Positions 9,649-18,491 are shown, counted from the stretch's first letter. The stretch: 64,000 nt of DNA from Paraburkholderia phytofirmans PsJN (GCF_000020125.1 NC_010676.1:3410001-3474000), one strand, 5' to 3'. The notes: generated by a model not told the origin, from the letters alone. Translations and numbers: made by a program.

Positions 9649-10515
9649 ATGGACGTCGATCAATACGAAAACTTTCCGGTCGCGAGCGTGTTGCTGCCCA
9701 AGGCGCTGCGCGCGCCCATCGGCATTATCTATCAGGTTGTCCGCACCGCGGGTGACATTGCCGACGAAGGCGACTGGAGCGCAACCGAGCGGCACGCCCG
9801 TCTAGCCGACTTCCGCGCCGGGCTCGACGCAGTGGCGGAGCGGCGCGCGGCGCCAGTGCATCCGCTTCTGTTCGGCAAGCTTGCCGGTGTGGTTGCCCAG
9901 TATAAACTGCCGCTCGCGCCGTTCTACGATCTGCTTCACGCGTGCGGCCAGGACATCGACACCAATCGCTATGCCGACCGCGCCGCGCTGCTCGACTATT
10001 GCCGCCACTCGGCCAATCCGCTTGGGCATCTGATGCTGCACCTGATCGGCGCGGCCACGCCGGATAATCTTGCCGACGCCGACGCGATCTGCACGGCGTC
10101 GCAGTTGATCAGCTTCTGGCTCGACGTCTCCGCCGACTGGAAAAAGGACCGCGTGTATTTGCCGCTGACCGATATGCGGCGCTTCAACGTGACCGAGGCG
10201 CACATCGCCAACGGCGTCGCCGATGACGACTGGCGGGCGCTCATGGCGCACGAAGTGTCGTTCGTGCGTGAGATGCTGGTGCGCGGCGCGCCGCTCGCGC
10301 TGCGAATTCCGGGGCGGCTGGGCATCGAGTTATGCGGCGCCATTCACGGCGGCCTGCGGTTTCTCGAACGCATCGAGAAAGTGGGCTACGACGTGTTTCA
10401 CGAGCGGCCGGTGCTCAATACGTTTGACTGGTGCGTGGTCGCGGCCCGCACGGTGGTGATGTGGCTGTCGCGTCGTGTCGGCGTAGAAGCGCGCTCAATC
10501 GAGGGTAATGCTTAA
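9649..10515 (+). CDS. hpnC: Squalene-type synthase HpnC (hydroxysqualene synthase)
   Basis: A 288-aa trans-isoprenyl diphosphate synthase family protein. HpnC converts presqualene diphosphate to hydroxysqualene in the HpnCDE route. The first acidic motif appears as GDIADEGDW (about residues 38-46). The HpnC-typical segments HSANPLGHL and ISFWLDVSADWKKDRVYLP follow. The start ATG at 9649 (MDVDQYENFPVAS) matches the usual N-terminus; a longer frame from 9391 is likely spurious. Its stop overlaps the hpnB start (TAATG). hpnD and hpnE are not in the window. Confidence 0.93.
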   Translation: MDVDQYENFPVASVLLPKALRAPIGIIYQVVRTAGDIADEGDWSATERHARLADFRAGLDAVAERRAAPVHPLLFGKLAGVVAQYKLPLAPFYDLLHACGQDIDTNRYADRAALLDYCRHSANPLGHLMLHLIGAATPDNLADADAICTASQLISFWLDVSADWKKDRVYLPLTDMRRFNVTEAHIANGVADDDWRALMAHEVSFVREMLVRGAPLALRIPGRLGIELCGAIHGGLRFLERIEKVGYDVFHERPVLNTFDWCVVAARTVVMWLSRRVGVEARSIEGNA

Positions 10516-11687
10516 TGGCGGTGGTTCTGTTTCTTCTGTCTTGTCTCTCCTTGCTGATCTGGTGTGTGCTGCTGTTCGCGCGCGGCGGTTTCTGGCGCGC
10601 GCGTCCCGCCGCGCCCCTGACCATCGCGCCGCGCGCAACGTGGCCCGCCGTGGCGGCCGTGGTGCCGGCCCGCAATGAAGTCGATGTAATCGCCGAGGCG
10701 GTCACCACGCTGCTTCAGCAGGACTATGCAGGCGAATTCCACGTGATCGTCGTCGACGACCACAGCACCGACGGCACCGCCGACGCCGCTCGCGCGGCCG
10801 CCCTGCAGTTGCAATGCCCGGACCGTCTGACCGTGTTGAGCGCGAAGCCGCTGCCGCCGGGCTGGTCCGGCAAGGTGTGGGCACAGTCGCAAGGTATCGA
10901 GGCCGTGCGCACGCTCGGCTTGCCCGCGGATTTCCTTCTGCTGACCGACGCCGACATCGGCCATCCCGCCGACGCAGTCGCGCAACTCGTCGCGCGCGCG
11001 GACGCAGAGCAGCGCGATCTCGTCTCGCTGATGGTGCGTTTGCGCTGCGATTCGTTCTGGGAAAAAGCGCTGATTCCCGCTTTCGTGTTCTTCTTCGCCA
11101 AGCTGTACCCGTTCTCGTGGGTCAACAACCCGCGCAATCGCACGGCGGCGGCCGCGGGCGGCTGCATGCTGGTGCGCCGTAGCGCGCTCGAAGAAGCGGG
11201 CGGCATCGAGTCGATCCGCGCCGAGTTGATCGACGACTGCAGCCTCGCCGCGCGCATCAAGCATCGCGGCACGGGGCGTCATCCGATCCGGCTGGATGTG
11301 GCGGCGCGCAGTGTGTCGCTGCGTCCGTACGACAGCTGGCGTGAGATCTGGAACATGATCGCGCGCACGGCCTTCACGCAATTGCGCTACTCACCGCTGC
11401 TGCTGGCGGGCACGCTGGCCGGCATGACGATCATTTACCTGATGCCGCCGGTCGCCGCGCTGGTGCTCGGTCCGACGGGCTGGCCGGCGTGGCTCGCGTG
11501 GGCGGCCATGTGCTGCGCTTATGCGCCGATGCTCAGCTATTACCGTCGCTCGCCGTTGTGGGCGCCGTTTCTGCCGCTGATCGCGTTGTTCTATGTCGGC
11601 GCGACGTTCGCGTCGGCGGTTCGTTACTGGCGCGGCAAAGGCGGACAATGGAAGGCGCGGGTTCAGGCGCCGGTGCAGGAACGCTGA
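10515..11687 (+). CDS. hpnB: Hopene-associated glycosyltransferase HpnB
   Basis: A 390-aa family 2 glycosyltransferase with membrane anchors. There is one N-terminal helix (about 2-22), then the GT-A core with the VVPARNE nucleotide-binding start, VVDDHSTDGT and the TDADIG acidic motif. A late ELIDDCSLAARIK segment follows, then three to four C-terminal helices (about 290-375). It overlaps the hpnC stop by one base and is clearly co-translated with it. The sugar and acceptor are not established from the sequence; a polar head group on hopanoid is the family expectation. Confidence 0.92.
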   Translation: MAVVLFLLSCLSLLIWCVLLFARGGFWRARPAAPLTIAPRATWPAVAAVVPARNEVDVIAEAVTTLLQQDYAGEFHVIVVDDHSTDGTADAARAAALQLQCPDRLTVLSAKPLPPGWSGKVWAQSQGIEAVRTLGLPADFLLLTDADIGHPADAVAQLVARADAEQRDLVSLMVRLRCDSFWEKALIPAFVFFFAKLYPFSWVNNPRNRTAAAAGGCMLVRRSALEEAGGIESIRAELIDDCSLAARIKHRGTGRHPIRLDVAARSVSLRPYDSWREIWNMIARTAFTQLRYSPLLLAGTLAGMTIIYLMPPVAALVLGPTGWPAWLAWAAMCCAYAPMLSYYRRSPLWAPFLPLIALFYVGATFASAVRYWRGKGGQWKARVQAPVQER

Positions 11688-11720
11688 AGCAAGCGGTAGT
11701 CAGAAATCGCGGTGGAATGC

Positions 11721-11748
11721 AAAAGCGGCGCTCGGGCGCCGCTTTTTT
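11721..11748 (+). terminator. Rho-independent terminator after hpnB
   Basis: A stem GCGGCGC/GCGCCGC (11725-11731 and 11736-11742) with TCGG tetraloop is followed by six T. Four A precede it, so it may also act weakly on the opposite strand, whose gene ends at 11747. Confidence 0.9.
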
Positions 11749-12310
11749 ACTTGGTGAGCATCATGTAAAGCTGGATCACCATGTCTGGCGAGAACGTGAA
11801 CGGCACCCAGCCGTGGCCGGTGTGGCGCATGACCAGCAAACGGTCGCCATTCGACTGTTTCTGCACCGCCATGACCGGATTTTTAGTGGACACGAAGCGC
11901 CAGCCCGGCGGAATGCCCGGCGGCGGTTCCGGCGTCATCGACGCGCGCGCATTCGACAGTTCTTCGATCAATTGGCCGATCTGCTCCGCGCGCAGCGCGA
12001 CCGTCTGCCCGCCGATCGTCATGGTGATTTCGTTCTGCGCGGGGCGATTGATTTCGAGCGTGGGCTGACGCTGCGGAGCCGGAGCCGGAGCCGGAGCCTC
12101 GCCTTCGACAACGGCCGCCTCGGTCTCAGCCGGGGTCGCAGCCGGTTGTGCGTGGGAATCGGACGCGACCTGATCCGCCGACGCCGACGCTTGCGGCGCA
12201 ACGTTCTCTGCGGGTGACTCGGGGATGTTTTCGGCCTGCGGGGCCACGACAGCCTGAATGAGCTGATCGACGCCCAGTTCCAGTGCGCCGAGCTGTTCGT
12301 GAAGATTCAT
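11747..12310 (-). CDS. Conserved hypothetical protein with Ala/Pro-rich linker
   Basis: A 187-aa soluble protein I cannot assign to a known function. It has a short helical N-terminus (residues 1-25) and an Ala/Pro/Glu-rich linker (about 25-85), part of which is coded by a GGAGCC repeat. A compact C-terminal domain (about 90-187) holds TMTIGGQTVALRAEQIGQLI and ends MVIQLYMMLTK. There is no signal peptide. It is isolated between hpnB and hpnA on the minus strand, and its 3' end overlaps the hpnB terminator. The good codon use and the ordered C-terminal domain argue that it is a real gene. Confidence 0.8.
   Translation of the reverse strand: MNLHEQLGALELGVDQLIQAVVAPQAENIPESPAENVAPQASASADQVASDSHAQPAATPAETEAAVVEGEAPAPAPAPQRQPTLEINRPAQNEITMTIGGQTVALRAEQIGQLIEELSNARASMTPEPPPGIPPGWRFVSTKNPVMAVQKQSNGDRLLVMRHTGHGWVPFTFSPDMVIQLYMMLTK
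12075..12098. repeat. Four tandem GGAGCC hexamers
   Basis: Four perfect copies of GGAGCC inside a coding region give a Pro-Ala run. As the unit is 6 bp, slippage would change length without a frameshift. Confidence 0.85.
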
Positions 12311-12447
12311 GCGAGGTTTCTCTGGTAAGACCCACGATTTTAACTGCTGCGCGTAGGCTTTTACCTGTCGCTAACACAGTGACGTTGTAACAAAATGCTT
12401 GCAGCCGAGCCGGAACGCCGGGCGCCGGCCGCTTATTCGCGCAAAGC

Positions 12448-13458
12448 TCACGGCTTCAGATAGCCAGCTTGTCTGAACCAGTCGAGTGCGTCGCTCAAGC
12501 CCTCGCGATAGGGCCGCGAGCGATAACCGAGCTCGCGTTCCGCTTTTGCCGAAGAGAAATACATCTTGTTCTTCGACATTTTCAAGCCGTCGACGGTGAC
12601 GAACGGTTCGCGTTTCGTGATCTTGGCGACGGCTTCGGCGCCCATGGCCAGCGGATACAGCGGCCAGCGCGGCAGGCTCAGCGTCGGCGCCTTGCGGCCG
12701 GTCAGCGCCGCGATATCGGCGAGCATCTGTTGAAGCGGCAGATTTTCGCCGCCGAGAATATAACGCTCGCCGATCTTGCCGCGTTCGAGCGCGAGGAAAT
12801 GGCCGGTCGCGACGTCATCCACGTGCACGAGATTCAGGCCCGTGTCGACGAACGCCGGAATCTTGCCGAGCGCCGCTTCCACGATAATGCGTCCCGTCGG
12901 CGTCGGCTTGACATCGCGCGGTCCGATTGGCGTGGACGGATTGACGATCACCGCCGGCAGGCCGTCTTCGGCGATCATCCGCTCCACCGCGCGCTCGGCC
13001 AGCACCTTGCTGCGCTTGTACACGCCGATCGCCTGATCGGCTTTGAGCGGCGAGGTTTCGTCGGCGGACTGGCCGGAACTGGTCACTTTCAACGTGGCGA
13101 CACTGCTCGTGTAGACCATGCGCTCGACGCCTTCCTTCAGCGCCGCGCGCATGGTCGCCTCGGTGCCTTCGAGGTTCGAGCGCTCGATCTCGCTCGGGTC
13201 AGGCGCCCACAGCCGATAGTCGGCGGCCACGTGCAGCAGATAGCGCACGCCGCGCAGTGCGTTGCGCATCGACGCTTCGTCGCGCATATCGCCGACCACG
13301 ATTTCCGCGTCCAGCGACTCGACGTTCTGACGCGGGCTCGTGGCGCGCACCAGCACGCGCACCCTGAAACCCTTCTGTTGCGCGATGCGCGCCACCGACG
13401 AGCCGACAAAGCCGGAGGCGCCGGTCACGAGTACGAGATCGCGATTTTGTTCGGTCAT
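12448..13458 (-). CDS. hpnA: Hopanoid-associated sugar epimerase HpnA
   Basis: A 336-aa extended short-chain dehydrogenase of the NAD-dependent epimerase family. The Rossmann motif is GASGFVG (about residues 14-20). The catalytic set is S at TSSVAT and YKRSK (Tyr-x3-Lys). The segments NPSTPIGPRDVKPTPTG and LNLVHVDDVATGH are typical of HpnA. It is thought to shape the sugar part of composite hopanoids together with HpnB. It lies alone on the minus strand beside the hpnCB operon, with divergent acylphosphatase upstream. Confidence 0.93.
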   Translation of the reverse strand: MTEQNRDLVLVTGASGFVGSSVARIAQQKGFRVRVLVRATSPRQNVESLDAEIVVGDMRDEASMRNALRGVRYLLHVAADYRLWAPDPSEIERSNLEGTEATMRAALKEGVERMVYTSSVATLKVTSSGQSADETSPLKADQAIGVYKRSKVLAERAVERMIAEDGLPAVIVNPSTPIGPRDVKPTPTGRIIVEAALGKIPAFVDTGLNLVHVDDVATGHFLALERGKIGERYILGGENLPLQQMLADIAALTGRKAPTLSLPRWPLYPLAMGAEAVAKITKREPFVTVDGLKMSKNKMYFSSAKAERELGYRSRPYREGLSDALDWFRQAGYLKP

Positions 13459-13672
13459 TCTGTTTCCATTCCCCGCATGACAGTCGACGGATTGTACGTG
13501 GCGCGCGCGCCGTGTGTCGCGCCGGCGGTCCCACGCGAACAGTCAGATGCACGCTTTGCCGAGCAAGCTCGCCGCGACGCGACTAGAATGCCGGCTTGAA
13601 AGATTGTGCGTTGCACGGCACAGGAGTAAGCGCTAAAGCGCCAACTCCGGTCGACAGAATAGAGAGGACGGC

Positions 13673-13966
13673 ATGGCTCCGGATCTGGATCAGCGGATCG
13701 AAACGTACTACGTGCGCGTGCGCGGCACGGTGCAGGGCGTCGGCTTTCGCCACGCAACCGTGCGGCAGGCTCACGCGCTCGGTATCAAAGGATGGGTGGC
13801 GAATCTCGACGACGGCTCCGTCGAAGCGATGTTGCAAGGCTCGGCGAACCAGGTCGACCGCATGCTGTCGTGGCTGCGTCACGGGCCGCCGGCGGCGCGC
13901 GTGACCGAGGTGGCCGGCGAAGAGCGCGCCACGGAAAAGCGCTACGAACGTTTCGAGCAGCACTAA
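13673..13966 (+). CDS. acyP: Acylphosphatase
   Basis: A 97-aa acylphosphatase that hydrolyses the carboxyl-phosphate bond of acyl phosphates. The signature VRGTVQGVGFRHATV (about residues 16-30) contains the catalytic Arg of GVGFR, and GWVANLDDGSVEAMLQG (about 40-56) holds the catalytic Asn. A good AGAGAGG ribosome site precedes the ATG. It is a stand-alone small housekeeping gene facing away from hpnA. Confidence 0.95.
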   Translation: MAPDLDQRIETYYVRVRGTVQGVGFRHATVRQAHALGIKGWVANLDDGSVEAMLQGSANQVDRMLSWLRHGPPAARVTEVAGEERATEKRYERFEQH

Positions 13967-13994
13967 GCGGCTGCACTTAGAACGCCAATTACGC

Positions 13995-14041
13995 AAAAAA
14001 CAGAAGGCGGCGCGCCATCATGGGCGATAACGCGCCGTCTT
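13995..14041 (-). terminator. Terminator for the egtD-like gene
   Basis: An 11-bp stem (14004-14014 with 14031-14041, one G-T pair) is followed on the minus strand by TTCTG... and then six T, after three intervening bases. It lies between the convergent acylphosphatase and egtD genes and is a better terminator for the minus strand. Confidence 0.7.
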
Positions 14042-14084
14042 GCCGTGTTTGCGTGGCCGTGCTTCAGTCAGCGGCCCGACGCAC

Positions 14085-15065
14085 TCATCGCGCCACGAGC
14101 AGACTCTCCGCAAAGCCCCATTCGTCTTCGATCCATTGATGGCTGCACACGAAGCCGGCATCGTCGGCAATCGCGGGCATCTCTTCCGCGCGATATTTGT
14201 GGCTGCTCTCCGTCCAGATCGTCTCGCCCGCCTTGAGCGACACCGTCAATTGCGCCGCGCCCACGCGCGCGGTGATGTCGCGCTTTGCTCGCAGATGCAT
14301 TTCGATACTGCGCGCGTCCGGGTTGAAGCGCGCGACGTGCTCGAACGCATCGAGCGGAAAGTCGCCGTCGAGCTCGCGATTGATGCGCGCCAGCAGGTTC
14401 AGATTGAACGACGCAGTGACGCCGATCGAGTCGTCGTAGGCGGCCACCAGTACAGGCGTCGGCTTGATCAGGTCTGTGCCGAGCAACAACGCGTCGCCGG
14501 GAGCGAGCATGTTGCGGATGTCGCGCAAGAAACGCGTTGCCGCGAGTCTGCCGAAGTTACCGATCGTACTGCCAAGAAACAGTACGAGTAACCGCTCGTC
14601 CGCCGCGCGTTGCTTGCTCACTTCAGCAAGGCCGGCCAGGTAATCGCGTTCATAGCCGACAATCGAAATGCGCTCGATATCGCCGAGTTCGCGCCTGCAC
14701 AACTGCAGAGCGCTGCGCGAAATTTCAATCGGGCAGTAAGAAGTGGGGCGCTTTTTACACAGCGCTTCCAGAATGCGCCGCGTTTTACGGCCGCTGCCGC
14801 TGCCGAGTTCGGCGACCGTCACGTCGTGTGGCAAGTGCGCGACGATGTCCGCTGCATGTTTGGTCAGCAGACGTTCTTCGGCGCGCGTCACGCCGTATTC
14901 CGGCAACACGGTGATCACTTCGAACAGCGCGGAGCCCACTTCGTCATACAGATACTTCGACGGCAGTTCTTTCTGCGGCGTATGAGTGAGGCCGGCGCGA
15001 ACGTCGGCGGCAAAGGCGGAACGTAGGTCGGGCGATGCGTCGTGCGATAGGGCTGGCTGGGTCAT
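14085..15065 (-). CDS. egtD: L-histidine N-alpha-methyltransferase, EgtD family
   Basis: A 326-aa SAM-dependent methyltransferase of the EgtD family (histidine to hercynine, the first step of ergothioneine synthesis). The N-terminal LPSKYLYDEVGSALFEVIT substrate domain is followed by the SAM motif ELGSGSGRKT. LLVLFLGSTIGNF and the late YRAEEMPAIADDAGF segment are family hallmarks. The ATG at 15065 is preferred over the GTG at 15083 because TGGAG lies just upstream. No egtB (sulfoxide synthase) partner is adjacent, so ergothioneine synthesis depends on a gene elsewhere. Another Nalpha-methyl product is possible. Confidence 0.9.
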   Translation of the reverse strand: MTQPALSHDASPDLRSAFAADVRAGLTHTPQKELPSKYLYDEVGSALFEVITVLPEYGVTRAEERLLTKHAADIVAHLPHDVTVAELGSGSGRKTRRILEALCKKRPTSYCPIEISRSALQLCRRELGDIERISIVGYERDYLAGLAEVSKQRAADERLLVLFLGSTIGNFGRLAATRFLRDIRNMLAPGDALLLGTDLIKPTPVLVAAYDDSIGVTASFNLNLLARINRELDGDFPLDAFEHVARFNPDARSIEMHLRAKRDITARVGAAQLTVSLKAGETIWTESSHKYRAEEMPAIADDAGFVCSHQWIEDEWGFAESLLVAR

Positions 15066-15627
15066 GCTGGCTCCAGTAGTCACATTCGATGAGCGGGATT
15101 GCTGCCGGGCGGCGGCACGCGCGATGAAACTCAGTTAGCGTGCCGTGGAGAAGAAGGCGGGCTCGGTCCGTTGGACTGTCATCGCCGGCCCGGCTCATGG
15201 ATGCTGCACATGCAGTCCCCAAGGGGACTTGCTTGGGTGTCGCGAACGGTGATGCAAGCAGCGTCGCAGAACTAGATAGCAAGATTCGCGCTTGAGCCGC
15301 TTGGCGCGGGATCATATGTGGCGTTGGCCGCACATGAAGTTATGTTCTAGTCCATCGACGTGCGATGCGCACGGAATAATTCCAGCCGATTGATGACAGC
15401 GCGCGGACCCACGCGGGAGCCGCGAGCGGATAAGCCGTCTAGAATGCCGCCTTCGTATCCTTTTATCGAAGCAAAAAACGCAGGGCTGGATACGTACTGC
15501 CCGCTTGTGAGACTTCACTTCCAATGACAACAACAAATACCGAGCGCCTGAATGCTGCGCTGCAAACAACACTACCCGCGCACGCGCCGGTATTGTTTCT
15601 CGAAGCACCTACCCAACCGGTCGCTCG
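15066..15627. other. 562-bp intergenic region between egtD and the RarD-like gene
   Basis: Divergent promoters are expected here. I see a dyad at 15214-15229 and no convincing gene; a minus-strand reading frame at 15312-15608 lacks recognisable domains. Base composition is somewhat lower in GC than the neighbours at 15450-15560. Confidence 0.5.
15214..15229. repeat. Perfect dyad AGTCCCC-AA-GGGGACT
   Basis: Seven-bp arms with a 2-bp spacer, 149 bp upstream of the egtD start. The short spacing is too tight for an RNA hairpin loop, so a protein operator is more likely than a terminator. Confidence 0.6.
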
Positions 15628-16524
15628 ATGAACCAGTATGACCTAAGGCGCGGGATCGCGCTGTCGGTGTGCGCGACCACGACGTTTGCATTACTGTCCG
15701 CTTACGCAACCCTGCTCGCGCCGCTAAGCGGCCTCGACATTTTCGCGTGGCGCGTTATCTGGACTGTGCCGGGAGCATTGTTGCTGGTGGCGTTGAGAAA
15801 GCGCCTGCCCATTCTGCGGCGGCTTCTTTACCGCATGGTGACCGAGCCGAAACTCGGCATGGCGATGATCGTGAGCGCGGCGTTGCTTGGCGTGCAACTG
15901 TGGGTGTTTCTGTGGGCGCCGCTACATGGCCGGATGCTCGAAGTCTCGCTCGGCTATTTCCTGATGCCGCTGACGATGGTATTAGTCGGGCGCTTTTATT
16001 ATCACGAGCGTCTGGACGGTTTGCAGTGGCTGGCTGTTGCGTGCGCGGCGACGGGCGTCGGCCATGAATTGTGGGTGACGGGCGCATTTTCGTGGCCGAC
16101 TTTGCTGGTCTCGCTCGGCTATCCGCCGTATTTCGTTTTGCGTCGCAAGATCAATCACGACTCGCTCGCGATGTTCACTGTGGAAATGGCGTTGCTGTTG
16201 CCGCCGGCCATTGCGCTGGTTTTCAACGGCGGCTCGCTGGCGATGATCGCCGGCCATCCCGGCCGCTGGTGGCTACTGTTGCCGGGTCTCGGTGCGCTGA
16301 GCACCATCGCGCTCGCGTCGTATCTCAAGGCGAGCCGGTTGTTGCCGGTCGCGTTGTTCGGCATTCTCGGCTACGTCGAGCCGGTGTTGCTGGTACTGAT
16401 CTCGATCACTGTGCTCGGCGAAACGCTGAGCGTCTCACAGCTGGCGACCTACGTTCCCATCTGGATCGCGGTCGCGCTGACGGCATTGCATAGCGTGCGC
16501 CTCGTTCGACTCGCACCGAGCTGA
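15628..16524 (+). CDS. EamA/DMT family transporter, RarD-like
   Basis: A 298-aa inner-membrane protein with about ten hydrophobic helices, in the drug/metabolite transporter superfamily. The N-terminal half has the RarD-type sequence RRGIALSVCATTTFALLSAYATLLAPLSG, here split by helix 1, with FAWRVIWTVPGALLL next. The C-terminal half ends in GYVEPVLLVLISITVLGE. RarD itself is linked to chloramphenicol sensitivity, but substrates in this branch are unknown. The ATG at 15628 follows an AACCGGTCGCTCG leader with no strong ribosome site. Confidence 0.88.
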   Translation: MNQYDLRRGIALSVCATTTFALLSAYATLLAPLSGLDIFAWRVIWTVPGALLLVALRKRLPILRRLLYRMVTEPKLGMAMIVSAALLGVQLWVFLWAPLHGRMLEVSLGYFLMPLTMVLVGRFYYHERLDGLQWLAVACAATGVGHELWVTGAFSWPTLLVSLGYPPYFVLRRKINHDSLAMFTVEMALLLPPAIALVFNGGSLAMIAGHPGRWWLLLPGLGALSTIALASYLKASRLLPVALFGILGYVEPVLLVLISITVLGETLSVSQLATYVPIWIAVALTALHSVRLVRLAPS

Positions 16525-16542
16525 GTCGCATCGAACAGGCAC

Positions 16543-16570
16543 TCGCTGAAGCGGCGGCGCGCTTCAGCGA
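16543..16570. terminator. Hairpin between convergent genes
   Basis: An 11-bp perfect stem TCGCTGAAGCG/CGCTTCAGCGA with a GCGGCG loop overlaps the stop of the downstream minus-strand gene. There is no T-run; a probable bidirectional transcript end. Confidence 0.6.
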
Positions 16571-17103
16571 TGCGCCGCCGTATGGGCCGCATTAATACGC
16601 GTCGGACCGACCTGCGCCTCGATCGCTGCGCGCAGCGCGGGCCGCCAGCCGAAGCCGAACAACGCTTCGGCCAGCACGAACAGCGGTCCGATCAGCAGGC
16701 CGATCACATCATCCACAAAGGCAGGCTTGCGATGTTCGTAGGCCACGTGTCCAACGAACTGAAACACCCAGCCCACCAGAAAGAGCCCTACACCGATCGC
16801 GAGCCACGCGAACGTCGACTGTGTGGCCGTCCACTGGCCGAACGCGACGCAGAGCGCGGACACGAAGGTCATCATCACGCCGAGCGGCACGTCGAGCACG
16901 AGGTAATACAGCGTGGCCGCGACGAACAACGCCCACGCCGGCGACAGCGTCAGCGGCCAGGCGCCGACAGCGAAAGCAGGCCGGCTCAACAACACCGCCA
17001 GCGCCAGCACGATCATCGGAATGCCGATGAAATGCGTGGCGATATTGCGCCGGTCACGATGGTAGGCCGCGTATTGCGTAAGCTGTTGCGTCAGCGTTCT
17101 CAT
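16564..17103 (-). CDS. Mpo1-like (DUF962) membrane protein
   Basis: A 179-aa protein with four hydrophobic segments, of the DUF962/Mpo1 family (yeast Mpo1 is a 2-hydroxy fatty acid dioxygenase). The family marks are YAAYHRDRRNIATHFIGIP at the N-terminus, with conserved His residues, and WVFQFVGHVAYEHRKPAF in the second half. The last His-rich segment would bind iron by analogy. The ATG at 17103 has a GAGGAG site 8 nt upstream. It is divergent from a Crp/Fnr regulator, which is a candidate controller. Function in bacteria is not established. Confidence 0.88.
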   Translation of the reverse strand: MRTLTQQLTQYAAYHRDRRNIATHFIGIPMIVLALAVLLSRPAFAVGAWPLTLSPAWALFVAATLYYLVLDVPLGVMMTFVSALCVAFGQWTATQSTFAWLAIGVGLFLVGWVFQFVGHVAYEHRKPAFVDDVIGLLIGPLFVLAEALFGFGWRPALRAAIEAQVGPTRINAAHTAAHR

Positions 17104-17194
17104 GGATGCCGCTCCTCTTTCAAAGTCAGCATAATCGCGGGCAGCGCAATTTGAAACCATCGGGTAGCCGACAATCGGGCACGAGTGCCGTTCT

Positions 17195-17908
17195 ATGACT
17201 GCGAGTTTTCCATCGAATGTGCTTGCCGCGCTGCTCGGACGCAGCGCGTGGTTTCGCTCGACGCCCGCCGCCATGCAGGCGCAGTTGATCGAAGCGGGGC
17301 GTGTCGAACGGCTTGCTGCCGGTCAGCGGCTCTTCACGCGCGGCGATTCCGACGACGGCCTCTATTGCCTGCTCGATGGACTGGTGAGAATCGGCGCGGC
17401 CAGTTCGGCGGGCAAGGAGGCTTTGCTTGCCGTCATCGAACCGGTGAACTGGTTTGGCGAGATCGCGCTGTTCGACAACCGGCCGCGAACTCACGACGCG
17501 TATGCCGAACGCGATTCCGAGCTGTTTCATGTTCCGCGCGCCGCACTCGCCGCGCTACTCGAACGTACGCCCGCTTATTGGCATCTGTTCGGTTTGCTGT
17601 TGACGCAAAAGCTGCGTCTTGCTTTCGACGCGATCGAAGAAGCCGCTTTGCTGCCCGCCGCGCAGCGCGTGGCGCGTCGCCTGTTACTGATGGCAGGTGG
17701 CTACGGCGAGCCCGGTGCATTCCGCCGCGTGCTCAAAGTCCCGCAAGAAGATCTCGCGATGATGCTGGCGCTGTCCCGGCAAACCATCAACCAGGTGCTG
17801 AAGCAGTTTGAAACGCAAGGCGCGCTGAAGCTCGGATACGCCGAAATCGAAATTGCCGACATGCAGAAGCTGGCCGCATTGGCTGAGTTAAATCCCGTTG
17901 CGGATTGA
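17195..17908 (+). CDS. Crp/Fnr family transcription regulator
   Basis: A 237-aa regulator with an N-terminal cyclic-nucleotide-binding fold (about 20-135; GLYCLLDGLVRIG and WFGEIALFDNRPRTHDA) and a C-terminal winged helix (about 165-230; VPQEDLAMMLALSRQTINQVLK). There are no clustered cysteines for an Fnr-type iron-sulfur centre. The phosphate-binding GE-x-A-L-F-x-N-R motif is intact, so a cyclic nucleotide ligand is plausible. It is divergent from the Mpo1-like gene with about 90 bp between them. Confidence 0.92.
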   Translation: MTASFPSNVLAALLGRSAWFRSTPAAMQAQLIEAGRVERLAAGQRLFTRGDSDDGLYCLLDGLVRIGAASSAGKEALLAVIEPVNWFGEIALFDNRPRTHDAYAERDSELFHVPRAALAALLERTPAYWHLFGLLLTQKLRLAFDAIEEAALLPAAQRVARRLLLMAGGYGEPGAFRRVLKVPQEDLAMMLALSRQTINQVLKQFETQGALKLGYAEIEIADMQKLAALAELNPVAD

Positions 17909-17977
17909 TTGCAGTGCTTTTGCTTTTTACCTCTCGCCTGCTCACAAGAAGAATGCGAACGGCAGCGTGGCGGCGAG

Positions 17978-18313
17978 CTAGACCGCGGCCACGTTGCGCC
18001 GCTTCAACGGTCCGATCATCGCGGCGGGAAGTGTCGAAATCAGCGTGTGCAGGGTGAAGTCGAGGTCGCCAGGAGCGATGTCGAGTTGCACGCGGATTTC
18101 CTGGCGCACCGCCTGCGTGGCGACGACATAAACACCGAGAGGAGAATGAAGCAGAGCGCGAAGCTGGGTGCCGGGCAGTTCATACTGCCGATGCGGCAGC
18201 GTTATCTGCAAGCGCACGCGTGCAGCGGGGAACGGAATGACGTTGCTGCGTAGAACGCGCGGCTCGTTGACCGGCTGGGTGGCGAAACTGTCGATGGATT
18301 GTGTGAGAGCCAT
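17978..18313 (-). CDS. Hypothetical protein
   Basis: A 111-aa soluble protein, not recognised. It starts MALTQSIDSF, has a middle segment rich in Val, Leu and Arg (VRLQITLPHRQYELPG) and ends KRRNVAAV. There is no signal peptide or membrane helix. Predicted strands alternate through residues 30-95. It is a single gene with short flanking gaps. Codon use agrees with the surroundings, and an opposing frame across it shows no domain, so I prefer the minus-strand call. Confidence 0.6.
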   Translation of the reverse strand: MALTQSIDSFATQPVNEPRVLRSNVIPFPAARVRLQITLPHRQYELPGTQLRALLHSPLGVYVVATQAVRQEIRVQLDIAPGDLDFTLHTLISTLPAAMIGPLKRRNVAAV

Positions 18314-18463
18314 GTGATGCGGCGTTCGTCGACGCCATGGTTGATCAAGACAGTTCGAGATTAGACGTCAGCGGGTAAACGCGGTGCAAAAATTGGGGTG
18401 TGCGTTGAAAAAATCATACAGGGTTGCCTGAAGCGGACACGCTCAATCGATACGAACTGCGCA

Positions 18464-18491
18464 TAAAAAAAGGCGAGTCATATGACTCGCC
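18464..18491 (-). terminator. Terminator of the exported Ala/Lys-rich gene
   Basis: A perfect 20-nt palindrome at 18472-18491 (arms GGCGAGTCAT/ATGACTCGCC) is followed on the minus strand by eight T. Confidence 0.85.

Noticed and set aside
15312..15608. 98-aa minus-strand frame in the egtD/RarD gap
   Set aside because: Arg/Cys-rich translation, no ribosome site and no domain.
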